A stretch of 64,000 nt of DNA, taken from positions 62,001 to 126,000 of the forward strand of contig NZ_FZNR01000019.1 of assembly GCF_900188005.1 (NCBI RefSeq). The letters run 5' to 3'. The translations under genes and the position numbers were made by a program. This document shows, piece by piece, positions 57,092 through 64,000 of this stretch. This DNA comes from Actinoplanes regularis. GTDB lineage: Bacteria > Actinomycetota > Actinomycetes > Mycobacteriales > Micromonosporaceae. Position 1 is the first letter of the stretch, and every line of letters starts with the position of its first letter. A model generated the notes under the pieces. That model was not told the DNA's origin. It ran no database searches and saw only the letters and a program-made list of their open reading frames with translations.

Positions 57092-57215
57092 CGCTGACGA
57101 GCAGCCGCCTTCGATGTGACTTGGGACACGTCCGGGTTTTGTCAGGTTGGTGTCCAGGACGCGTCAGCCGGATTTGTTTGCATGGGTTCATCCCTACTTC
57201 TCGTTGAGGAGACCG

Positions 57216-58415
57216 ATGCCCGGCGCACCGTACTATCCGATGCAGCGCGAGGCCCGCTGCCCGTTCGCCCCCGCTCCGGCGGTGCGTGACATGCCCCCGC
57301 TCGGCAGGGTGCGGATCTGGGACGGCAGCGAGCCGTGGTTCATCACCCGGCACGCCGACCAGCGCGCGCTGCTCAACGACCCGCGGCTGAGCATCGACGA
57401 GAAGCGGCCCGGCTATCCGCACATGACCAGGTCCCGGGCGGCGATGGCCCCGCACATCCCCGAGCTGATCACCAACACCGATCCGCCACAGCACACCCGG
57501 CTGCGTCGTACGGTCAACGCCCCGTTCCTGGTCAAACGCGTCGAGCTGCTGCGTCCCCGCATCCAGGAGATCCTCGACTCCCTGATCGACGACCTGCTCG
57601 CCGGCCCGAAACCCGCCGACCTCGTCCAGACGATCGGCCTGCCGGTCCCCACCCTGGTGATCACCCGGATTCTCGGCGCGCCCTACGAGGACCACGAGTT
57701 CTTCCAGGCCGCGAGCCACCGGGCGATCAGCCACGACACCGATCCGGAGGACGCCGCGCGATCCAGCCGGGAGCTCGGCGAATACCTCGGCGCGCTGCTG
57801 GTGAAGAGGATGGCCGAGCCCGCCGACGACGTACTGTCCGAGATGGGTGCCCGGGTCAAGGCCGGCGAGATGACCCACGCCGAGGCCGTCACCATGGGCG
57901 CCGCCATCCTGATCGCCGGCCACGAGACCAGCGCCAGCATGATCTCCCTGGGCACGCTCGCCCTGCTGCACAACCCCGGGCAACTCGCCCTGCTGCGGGA
58001 CAACAGCGACGACCCGAAGTTCGTCGCCGGTGCGGTCGAGGAGTTGCTGCGCTATCTGACGATCGTGCACAGCGGCATCCGGCGCATCGCGATCGAGGAC
58101 ATCGAACTGCACGGCACCACCATCAGAGCCGGTGACGGCGTCGTCTTCGACCTGGCCGGCGCCAACTACGACCCCGCCGAATACCCCGAGCCGGACCGCC
58201 TCGACCTGACCCGCCGCGCGCGTTCGCACCACGCCTTCGGGTTCGGCCCCCACCAGTGCCTCGGTCAGTCCCTGGCCCGGGTCGAGCTGCAGGTCGCCTA
58301 CAGCACCCTCTATCGGCGGATCCCCACCCTGGCCCTGGCCGTGCCGTTCGAAGAGGTTCCGTTCGCGATGGACGGGGTCGCGTACGGCCTCAAGTCGCTG
58401 CCGGTCACCTGGTGA
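57216..58415 (+). CDS. Cytochrome P450
   Basis: 399 aa from ATG 57216 with GAGGAGA at 57206-57212. I-helix LIAGHETSASM, ExxR in EELLR, heme loop FGFGPHQCLG with C348. The overall layout (PMQREARCPFAP N-terminus) resembles CYP105/CYP107-type soluble actinomycete P450s. A ferredoxin gene follows after 11 bases and an SDR gene after that, making a small oxidation cluster. Confidence 0.92.
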   Translation: MPGAPYYPMQREARCPFAPAPAVRDMPPLGRVRIWDGSEPWFITRHADQRALLNDPRLSIDEKRPGYPHMTRSRAAMAPHIPELITNTDPPQHTRLRRTVNAPFLVKRVELLRPRIQEILDSLIDDLLAGPKPADLVQTIGLPVPTLVITRILGAPYEDHEFFQAASHRAISHDTDPEDAARSSRELGEYLGALLVKRMAEPADDVLSEMGARVKAGEMTHAEAVTMGAAILIAGHETSASMISLGTLALLHNPGQLALLRDNSDDPKFVAGAVEELLRYLTIVHSGIRRIAIEDIELHGTTIRAGDGVVFDLAGANYDPAEYPEPDRLDLTRRARSHHAFGFGPHQCLGQSLARVELQVAYSTLYRRIPTLALAVPFEEVPFAMDGVAYGLKSLPVTW

Positions 58416-58426
58416 GGGAGCGGACC

Positions 58427-58624
58427 GTGAGGATCGAATTCGACGAGAGGAAGTGCGTCGCCGCCGGCCAGTGCGTGATGGCCGCCCCGGACGTGTTCGA
58501 CCAGCGCGACGTCGACGGCGTCGCGATCGTCCTCGACCGCGAACCCGGACCCGAGCACCACGACGCCGTCCGTGATGCCGCCGCGGCCTGCCCCGCCGCG
58601 GCGATCCGCCTGGTCCAGGCGTGA
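58427..58624 (+). CDS. [3Fe-4S] ferredoxin for the adjacent P450
   Basis: 65 aa from GTG 58427 with GAGGGAG at 58414-58420. Cluster ligands C10-VAAGQ-C16 and the C-terminal ACPAAAI Cys; Ala sits where a fourth Cys would be, typical of single [3Fe-4S] P450 ferredoxins. It hands electrons to the P450 encoded just upstream. No reductase is in this cluster. Confidence 0.9.
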   Translation: MRIEFDERKCVAAGQCVMAAPDVFDQRDVDGVAIVLDREPGPEHHDAVRDAAAACPAAAIRLVQA

Positions 58625-58661
58625 AGGTCGTCGAAGGGTCCCTGGCCACCGAGGAGACCCG

Positions 58662-59483
58662 ATGAGTACGTCCGACGTCGTCGTCATCACCGGAGCCGGC
58701 GGCATGGGCACCGCGGTCGCCCGCCGTATCGGCAGCGGCCGCACGGTCCTGCTCGCCGATGCGTTCCCGGACCACCTGGACCGGGCCGTCGCCGCCCTGC
58801 GCGCCGAGGGCTACCGCGTCCTCGGCCGGGTGACCGACATCGCGGACCGGACGTCGGTGAACGAACTCGCCGAAGCCGCCACCGCGGCAGGCCGCCCGAC
58901 CGCAGTGGTGCACACCGCCGGTGTCTCCGCGGCGACCTCCACCGTCGCCAGGATCCTGGAGGTGGACCTGGCCGGGACCGCGTACGTGATCGACGCGTTC
59001 GAGCAACTGGCCGTACCCGGCCTGTCAGTGGTGTGCGTGGCCAGCATGGCCGGTCACTATGCCCAGCTCAGCCCCGCTGCCGAGCGTGCTCTGGCGATCG
59101 CGCCGGCCGATGAACTGCTCACCCTGGACGTGGTCACGTCGCTCGGCGACGACCCGGTGGCCGCCTACATCGTGGCCAAACGCGCCAACCAGGTCCGGGT
59201 TCAGGCCGCGGCGCTCGCCTACAACCGGCGTGGCGCCCGGATCAACACGATCAGCCCCGGCGTCGTCTCCACCGCGATGGCCGAAGCCGAGCAGAGGTCG
59301 GCTTCCGGCGAACAGATGATGGCGATGCTCGACGCCTGCGGTATCGGGCGGACCGGAACGCCGGCCGAGATCGCCGAAGCGGCCGCGTTCCTGACCGGGC
59401 CTGACTCGCGCTACATCACCGGCACCGACCTGCTCGTTGACGGAGGCCAGGCTGCCTGGCTGCGCTGGCACCGCCCGCGGTAG
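58662..59483 (+). CDS. Short-chain dehydrogenase/reductase
   Basis: 273 aa from ATG 58662 with GAGGAG upstream. Cofactor motif GAGGMG at 11-16, DIADRTSV adenine region, catalytic Y169-x3-K173 (YIVAK) and a C-terminal ITGTDLLVDGG. The usual catalytic Ser is in VCVASMAGHYAQ. It probably oxidises the alcohol made by the P450, or reduces a ketone. Converges with the alpha/beta hydrolase. Confidence 0.88.
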   Translation: MSTSDVVVITGAGGMGTAVARRIGSGRTVLLADAFPDHLDRAVAALRAEGYRVLGRVTDIADRTSVNELAEAATAAGRPTAVVHTAGVSAATSTVARILEVDLAGTAYVIDAFEQLAVPGLSVVCVASMAGHYAQLSPAAERALAIAPADELLTLDVVTSLGDDPVAAYIVAKRANQVRVQAAALAYNRRGARINTISPGVVSTAMAEAEQRSASGEQMMAMLDACGIGRTGTPAEIAEAAAFLTGPDSRYITGTDLLVDGGQAAWLRWHRPR

Positions 59484-59486
59484 AAC

Positions 59487-60176
59487 CTAGGCCGCCGCGA
59501 TCTGCGCCCTGACGAGCCCGGCGAGCGTCGCGGTCTCGGCCATCACGCCGATGTGGCCGCGACGGGGCACGGTCACGAGGCGGCCGTCGGCCGCGGCCAG
59601 CAGAAACCTTCTCTCCTCGGTACGGAAGGGGTCCCGCGCGCCGTTGAACAGCAGCGCCGGTCCCGGGTAGCGACGCAGATGCGCGACCGCGTCCAGGGCG
59701 GCCAGCTCCGACACCACTTCGGGCATCACCGCGCAGCGCACCCCGCCCGCGGTCATCGCGTCGGCGACCGGGCCCGGCAGGGCTCGCCGGAAACCGCGCG
59801 CGCTGAGCCGGTCGGCGAGCTCCGGCCGGCCGGCCGCAAGCCGCGCGACGAGCCGGAACGTGGCGAGGAAGAGCCCCTGCGGCTGGACGGTGCAGCCGCC
59901 CGCGACGAGGGCGGCGACCCGGTCGGGGTGCCGGCCGGCGGTGGCGATCGCCAGGTAGCCACCGAGAGAGTGCCCGACGAGCACGGCCCGGCCGCCGACG
60001 GCGTCGATGGCGGTCACGATGGCGTTCACCGCCCCGTCGACGGTGAACGGCTCTGCCCGCCGCTCCCCGTGTCCGGGCAGATCCGGAGCGGCGGTGCGCC
60101 CGCCGACCAGCGCGGCGACCGGATTCCACATCGTGTGGCTGAGCCGTATGCCATGGACGAACACCGTTGCGGTCAT
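59487..60176 (-). CDS. Alpha/beta hydrolase
   Basis: 229 aa from ATG 60176. Catalytic triad: S70 in VGHSLGGYLA, Asp in FNGARDPFRTEE and His in RRGHIGVM; oxyanion motif VFVHGI. The start lies 18 bases from the 38-bp palindrome it shares with the divergent TetR gene, so expression is probably repressed by that protein. Likely an esterase or related hydrolase; substrate unknown. Confidence 0.87.
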   Translation of the reverse strand: MTATVFVHGIRLSHTMWNPVAALVGGRTAAPDLPGHGERRAEPFTVDGAVNAIVTAIDAVGGRAVLVGHSLGGYLAIATAGRHPDRVAALVAGGCTVQPQGLFLATFRLVARLAAGRPELADRLSARGFRRALPGPVADAMTAGGVRCAVMPEVVSELAALDAVAHLRRYPGPALLFNGARDPFRTEERRFLLAAADGRLVTVPRRGHIGVMAETATLAGLVRAQIAAA

Positions 60177-60194
60177 GTCACTCCTCCGTCGTCG

Positions 60195-60232
60195 GCCTCA
60201 AATGCAACGCAACGTTGCGTTGCATTTGAGGC
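60195..60232. promoter_or_regulatory. Perfect 38-bp palindrome, candidate TetR operator
   Basis: The half-site 60195-60213 (GCCTCAAATGCAACGCAAC) is perfectly repeated in inverse on 60214-60232, with no spacer. It contains nested TGCAACG/CGTTGCA dyads. It fills the gap between the divergent hydrolase and TetR genes, so it is very likely the shared operator. Confidence 0.75.
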
Positions 60233-60245
60233 TAGAGTAGCGGCC

Positions 60246-60863
60246 ATGCCCATGCAGAGTGGTCCCCGTCGTAGCGCCGAGATCTTCGACGCGACCCTGC
60301 GACTGCTCGCCGAGCGCGGCTACGAGAGGCTCACGATCGAAGGCGTCGCGGACCGCGCCGGCGTCAACAAGACCACCATCTACCGCTGGTGGCCCTCCAA
60401 GCCCGCCCTGCTGGGCGCGGCGCTCGGCGGGGCACCCCTGCTACGGTTCGCCGTGCCGGACACCGGCAGCCTGCACGGTGATCTCACCGCCCTGGTCCGT
60501 GCCCTGGTCGACGTGCTCACCGAGTCGTCCTCGGCAGCCCTCGCGGCCGCCGCGCTCGGCGCCGCGTCACAGAACCCGGAACTGGCCGCGCTCGTCCAGA
60601 CCTTCTTCGCCGACCGTCTCGCCGCTGAGCTGCCCATCTTCAGGCGCGCCGCGGCACGTGGCGAACTCCCGGACGGCACCGACCCGATGCTCGTGATCGA
60701 CGCGCTCGCGGGCGCGGTCTGGGTGCGGGTGCTGCTGCGCCGGCTTCCGGTCGAAGAGGATTTCGCGGAGAACCTCGCCACGCTGCTGTGCCCGCGAGTG
60801 GGCACGTCACCGGCGGCGGGGGGTCCCCGTGACACCGATGGCACCCGTGGTCGTACAGGATGA
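60246..60863 (+). CDS. TetR-family regulator
   Basis: 205 aa from ATG 60246. HTH: RSAEIFDATLRLLAERGYER, LTIEGVADRAGVNKTTIYRW and WPSKPALLGAAL. The C-terminal part resembles TetR_C of the AcrR/YhgD group (LVRALVDVLTESSSAALAAA). Divergent from the alpha/beta hydrolase, with the 38-bp palindrome between. The downstream nitrilase gene starts five bases after its stop and could be co-transcribed. Confidence 0.9.
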   Translation: MPMQSGPRRSAEIFDATLRLLAERGYERLTIEGVADRAGVNKTTIYRWWPSKPALLGAALGGAPLLRFAVPDTGSLHGDLTALVRALVDVLTESSSAALAAAALGAASQNPELAALVQTFFADRLAAELPIFRRAAARGELPDGTDPMLVIDALAGAVWVRVLLRRLPVEEDFAENLATLLCPRVGTSPAAGGPRDTDGTRGRTG

Positions 60864-60867
60864 TCGG

Positions 60868-61656
60868 GTGCAGATGTCCATCGTGATCGCCCAGGTTCCC
60901 GCCGTCTGGAACGTCGACGCCAATCTGGGCACCGTGCGGGAAGTGCTCGGCCGGACCCGTCCCGGTGACGTGGTCGTACTGCCGGAGGGAATGCTGTCCG
61001 GCTACGGCGAGGACCTGACCCCGCTGGACACGCTGGACCCCGCTGAGGTCGATCACGCGGTCACCCGGGTGGCTCGGCTCGCGGCCGGCAAGCGGGTGCA
61101 GGTCTTCTGCGGCTCGCTGCTGCCGTGGAACGGCGGATGGTGCAACGCCGGCCTGTTCTTCCCGGCCGAGGGCGACCACCAGGTCTACCGCAAGATCAAC
61201 CTCGCGATGAACGAACGCGGCCGCCTGCTCGCGGGGGACCGGCTGCCGACCGTCGACATCCCGCATCCGCAAGGGAAGATCACCGCGGGTGTGCAGCTGT
61301 GCCGCGAGATCCGCTTCCCGGAGCAGTGGCAGCACCTCGCGGCCGCCGAGGCCCGGCTGTTCGTCTACCTCACCAACGCCGCCAACACCCGCGAGCCCGA
61401 GGGCGTCTGGCGCAGTCACCTGATCAGCCGGGCAGCCGAGAATCAGCGCTTCCTCGCCTCGTCCAACATCGCCCACCCCGACCAGCACTGCCCGAGCATG
61501 CTCGTCTCCCCACGCGGCGAGGTGCTCGGCGAACTGCCCGCCGGCCGCTCGGACGTGCTGCGGCACACCATCGACCTGGACGAGACCGGAAGCTGGTACC
61601 TCGACCAGCGCCGACAGGACGTGCTGTCCCTGGACTACCACCCGCGTGACCTCTGA
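60868..61656 (+). CDS. Nitrilase-superfamily carbon-nitrogen hydrolase
   Basis: 262 aa from GTG 60868, with AGGA seven bases upstream (ATG 60874 is an alternative). Catalytic triad Glu-Lys-Cys is complete: E40 in VLPEGMLSGY, K109 in YRKINLA and C145 in GVQLCREIRFPE. The cytoplasmic enzyme should hydrolyse an amide, nitrile or carbamoyl group. Branch cannot be set by eye. Confidence 0.87.
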   Translation: MQMSIVIAQVPAVWNVDANLGTVREVLGRTRPGDVVVLPEGMLSGYGEDLTPLDTLDPAEVDHAVTRVARLAAGKRVQVFCGSLLPWNGGWCNAGLFFPAEGDHQVYRKINLAMNERGRLLAGDRLPTVDIPHPQGKITAGVQLCREIRFPEQWQHLAAAEARLFVYLTNAANTREPEGVWRSHLISRAAENQRFLASSNIAHPDQHCPSMLVSPRGEVLGELPAGRSDVLRHTIDLDETGSWYLDQRRQDVLSLDYHPRDL

Positions 61657-61686
61657 GGACCGGTCGCGCCCGTTAGGCTGTGGGTC

Positions 61687-62616
61687 ATGCGGCTCGGGGT
61701 CACCCTTCCACAGGCCAGGCAGTACGATCCGGCGCGCGACGTCACCGAGTTCGCGCGGGCGGCCGAGGAGATCGGCTTCGACAGCCTCTGGGCCTACGAG
61801 CGGATCCTGTCCCCGGAGGACACCAGCGGCGAGCACGGCCTGTACAACATCCCGGACCTGCCCTGGCCGGAGAGCTACTCACACGTCGCGGACGCGCTGG
61901 TCACCCTGACCCTGGCGGCGGCCGTGACCCGCCGGGTCGAACTCGGCACGGGCGTGCTCGTGCCCGGACTGCACCTGCCGCTGCGGCTCGCCCGCAGCCT
62001 GGCCACCCTGGACGCGGCGGCCGGCGGGCGGGTGATCGCCGGGCTGGGCAGCGGCTGGTCGATCGACGAGTTCCAGGCGACGGCGCCGCGGCCGATCGCC
62101 GAGCGGGGCAGGGCGCTCGACGAGTTCCTCGACATCGCCGAGGCGGTCTGGGGGCCGGACCCGGTCTCGTACCGGAATGATCGCTACCGCCTGGCGCCGA
62201 GCCGGGTGAATCCGAAGCCCGCCCGGCGGGTGCCGATCTATCTGGCCGGTTCGAACCGGACGGCGCTGGGCCGGATCGCCCGCCGCGCCGACGGCTGGCT
62301 GCCCACCGCGATCGCGCCGCAGCGGGTCGGCCCGGTCCTGGCGGACCTGCGCGCCCGGGCGGCCGAGGCCGGCCGGGACCCGGCCGGGATCGGGTGTGTC
62401 TTCCAGGTCGCTGTGCGCAGCCTGGCCGAGGTGCCGTCACAGGGGCGTCAGCCGTACGCCGGCAGCGTCAAGCAGGTGGTCGAGGACATCGCGGCGCTGG
62501 CCGAGGCGGGTGTCGAGCACGTGTACGTGACCCTGGCATCGGCCGCCGGCGACCTCAGCGAGCTGATCGACGCCGCCCAGACCCTGCACACCGAGGTCCG
62601 CGCCGCCGGCCTCTGA
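61687..62616 (+). CDS. LLM-class F420-dependent oxidoreductase
   Basis: 309 aa from ATG 61687. The luciferase-like barrel has RLGVTLPQA, GFDSLWAYERIL, RVELGTGVLVPGLHLPLRLA, GRVIAGLGSGWSIDEF and RRADGWLPTAIAP, the pattern of F420-using LLM enzymes common in actinobacteria. It probably reduces or oxidises a small substrate with F420; FMN cannot be ruled out. Starts 30 bases after the nitrilase-type gene, likely in one transcript. Confidence 0.87.
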   Translation: MRLGVTLPQARQYDPARDVTEFARAAEEIGFDSLWAYERILSPEDTSGEHGLYNIPDLPWPESYSHVADALVTLTLAAAVTRRVELGTGVLVPGLHLPLRLARSLATLDAAAGGRVIAGLGSGWSIDEFQATAPRPIAERGRALDEFLDIAEAVWGPDPVSYRNDRYRLAPSRVNPKPARRVPIYLAGSNRTALGRIARRADGWLPTAIAPQRVGPVLADLRARAAEAGRDPAGIGCVFQVAVRSLAEVPSQGRQPYAGSVKQVVEDIAALAEAGVEHVYVTLASAAGDLSELIDAAQTLHTEVRAAGL

Positions 62617-62784
62617 TCACGAACGGTCAACCGGCGACGATCGCCTGTCAACCGGCCGAGCGGGACAGCCATGGCGTTCCGGGCTGAGCACGACCCGGCG
62701 GACCATGGACCGCGGCGCGCGGCAGCGGCCCGCAGGGAGCACGGGCCTCGCGCGAGACCGGCACGGCAACGAGGCCGCGAGGCC

Positions 62785-62812
62785 TGCCCACGGGGCTCCA
62801 TCGGTCGTACCA
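62785..62812 (+). repeat. Dispersed element copy related to the 26.7-kb inverted repeat
   Basis: CGGGGCTCCATCGGTCGTAC at 62791-62810 matches the 26764-26783 arm with one change (A for G). The bases before it (GGCCTG) also match in part. No inverted partner is seen here. The rest of the 62617-62861 gap shows nothing recognisable. Confidence 0.6.
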
Positions 62813-62861
62813 GGGAATATGGATCTTGAAAGCCTGTTGCCGGTCGCTCTAAGGTCGGTGC

Positions 62862-64000
62862 GTGCCGATCCCCCTGCGCTGGCGGCTCCTCGATGCGGAG
62901 ACCGGTGCCACTGCTGTCGAATGTACGGACATCGACGGGCTCTTCGTCGACCGCAAGTTCCCGGTGGAGCCGGCGTACGAGCGTTACACCCTGTTGAGCT
63001 GCGCGCCGGCCGGACCACTGCTCGCCGCGATCGACGGAACGGGACCGGCCTGGTTCGGCAACTTCCTCATCAACGGAGCGCACCTGGGCGGTCGGCCGGT
63101 GAGCGAAGCCTGCGGGCCTGACTGTTATGAGTGCTACTCCACGGGGGAGGAGTTGCTCGATGTCCGTGTCGTCGGACAGCGGCCTGCCGCGGACGGGTCC
63201 GGCCTGCTCGACGTCGACCTCGAAGGCCACCGCCGTGTACAGGACAACAATCGTGGCGGCACTGTCGCGCCCGCTGTCTCCGGCTATCGGCTGGCCGTAT
63301 GGCCGGCGGTCAACGGGTCTGAACTCGAGACGACACCGGTCGGCGAGTGCCGGGGCATCGCCGGCCTGTTCCACGAGCGGCCGGAAATCTGGCCATCGGG
63401 TCCACCGGTGACCTTGCTGGGTTGCACTCCCGGGCTCACCGGATCTGTCCAGGCTGAGTTGGCACATGTGCGTGTCGACGGCACGGCCCACAAGATGGGC
63501 TGGGGAAGCCGTGTGCACGGCAGGGTTGTGGCCGTCGGCCCGTCCGCCGTCGGTGACGACCTGGTCGACATCACCTTGGACGCGCGGATCCCGGAGCCGC
63601 TGGCGGCCAACGACCGTCCGCTCTGGGACATGTGGCGTGCCGGCGGCCCCACCGGGCCGAACCTGTGGGCGAAGCTCGATCGCAGCGATCGCTATCTCTG
63701 GGTGCGAGCCGCCGCGGCTCACCGGAGGTACGCCCCGGACAAGCCCGCGGGCAGGGTTTACCACCTGGACGGCCGCCACGTCACCGACTTCGACGCCTTC
63801 TTCTGCGCGATCGGTGAGGCGATCAACGGCCCTGGCGGCTGGTTCGGCGGCGATCTCTTCTGGTTGCACGAGAACGCTGCCACCGGCGACGGCGGTGCGA
63901 CCCCCGGGTTCCGCATGATCTGGCACGAGTCCGAGGTCGCGCGCACCCACCTGGTCCCCGGCTTCGACCGCAAGAGCTGGCTGCCCGCCGTCACCTTCGA
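62862..64000 (+). CDS. Barstar-domain protein with unknown N-terminal region (3' end outside window)
   Basis: Open from GTG 62862 (AAGG seven bases upstream; in-frame TAA at 62850) to the window end, 379 codons. Residues about 298-370 match the barstar (barnase inhibitor) fold: VYHLDGRHVTDFDAFFCAIG, EAINGPGGWFGGDLFWL, FRMIWHESEVARTHL. The preceding 290 residues are not recognised but have several Cys (CGPDCYECY) and repeated strand-like segments. Barstar proteins inhibit RNases or serve as immunity to toxins. Codon use is less GC-biased (more TTG, TGT, CAT, GTT) than neighbours, hinting at later acquisition. No toxin is visible before the window ends. Confidence 0.8.
   Translation, partial: MPIPLRWRLLDAETGATAVECTDIDGLFVDRKFPVEPAYERYTLLSCAPAGPLLAAIDGTGPAWFGNFLINGAHLGGRPVSEACGPDCYECYSTGEELLDVRVVGQRPAADGSGLLDVDLEGHRRVQDNNRGGTVAPAVSGYRLAVWPAVNGSELETTPVGECRGIAGLFHERPEIWPSGPPVTLLGCTPGLTGSVQAELAHVRVDGTAHKMGWGSRVHGRVVAVGPSAVGDDLVDITLDARIPEPLAANDRPLWDMWRAGGPTGPNLWAKLDRSDRYLWVRAAAAHRRYAPDKPAGRVYHLDGRHVTDFDAFFCAIGEAINGPGGWFGGDLFWLHENAATGDGGATPGFRMIWHESEVARTHLVPGFDRKSWLPAVTF

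Noticed and set aside
57124-57155. GGACAC/GTGTCC dyad upstream of the second P450
   Set aside because: Six-base arms with a 20-base spacer are expected by chance in such DNA, and no regulator gene is adjacent.
62448-63950. 500-codon minus-strand frame at the right end
   Set aside because: Antisense to the LLM oxidoreductase end and to the barstar-domain gene, whose plus-strand frame has real motifs and a ribosome binding site.

Overview
The window is high-GC actinobacterial DNA with GC-rich third codon positions, many GTG and some TTG starts, and many stop/start overlaps of the ATGA, TGATG or GTGA type. The gene content is that of a soil actinomycete: Lrp-linked branched-chain 2-oxo acid dehydrogenase, P450/ferredoxin clusters, an F420-type LLM oxidoreductase, secreted chitinase-like and amylase enzymes, a LAL-type LuxR regulator, and many TetR/MarR/PadR/LysR regulators. 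I infer Micromonosporaceae, probably Actinoplanes-like. This rests on general resemblance, not on a search. I see no rRNA, tRNA, transposase, phage or CRISPR array.

Layout. 1-3.1 kb: end of a LysR regulator, a secreted GH18 chitinase-like protein, a secreted hypothetical. 3.1-7.1 kb: Lrp regulator divergent from an E1alpha-E1beta-E2 operon (no E3). 7.1-8.5 kb: about 1.3 kb without a credible gene, made of 70-bp and 46-bp tandem repeats and small dispersed repeats. 8.5-17.8 kb: PadR plus a large membrane protein, amidohydrolase/MarR divergent pair, P450 with a ferredoxin-reductase fusion, a membrane protein/TetR operon, nucleoside hydrolase. 17.8-26.6 kb: secreted RCC1-repeat protein behind a CebR-like box, CadD-type transporter with a frameshifted gene in front of it, YdeI-like protein, LAL regulator led by a 64-codon gene, DUF6069-like membrane protein, HPF-like protein, secreted S15 peptidase. 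26.6-32.4 kb: a long inverted repeat, the metQNI transporter, CGNR regulator/EamA exporter, Zn alcohol dehydrogenase. 32.4-41.1 kb: multicopper oxidase, TetR/thioesterase, aldo-keto reductase, Baeyer-Villiger-type monooxygenase coupled to an alcohol dehydrogenase, two unknown small genes, GNAT. 41.1-48.6 kb: membrane-anchored NB-ARC/TPR protein, class IV aminotransferase, membrane proteins, VOC protein, metallophosphoesterase, DUF2975/XRE operon. 48.7-53.4 kb: D-threonine aldolase-like enzyme and LysR, divergent from pcaF-pcaI-pcaJ. 53.5-64 kb: amylase, SulP transporter, P450-ferredoxin-SDR cluster, hydrolase/TetR pair on a 38-bp palindrome, nitrilase-family hydrolase, LLM oxidoreductase, and a barstar-domain protein running off the end.

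How it fits together. Most units are small regulated catabolic or transport modules: a regulator sits beside or opposite its target, and a palindrome or direct repeat often lies between them (MarR at 12.0 kb, PadR at 10.8, TetR at 16.8, 34.5 and 60.2, XRE at 47.8, LysR at 50.7). Branched-chain amino acid, beta-ketoadipate, starch, chitin and peptide breakdown are represented. The most notable non-coding signals are a tandem 77-bp element splitting pcaI from pcaJ that resembles mycobacterial MIRUs, the 38-bp perfect palindrome, the triple 12-bp repeat at the MarR promoter, and the repeat-only 7.1-8.5 kb block. I did not find a clearly new multi-gene system. The best candidates for unknown biology are the 40.0-40.5 kb small-gene pair, the NB-ARC/TPR membrane protein, and the barstar protein with a roughly 290-residue unknown N-terminal part.
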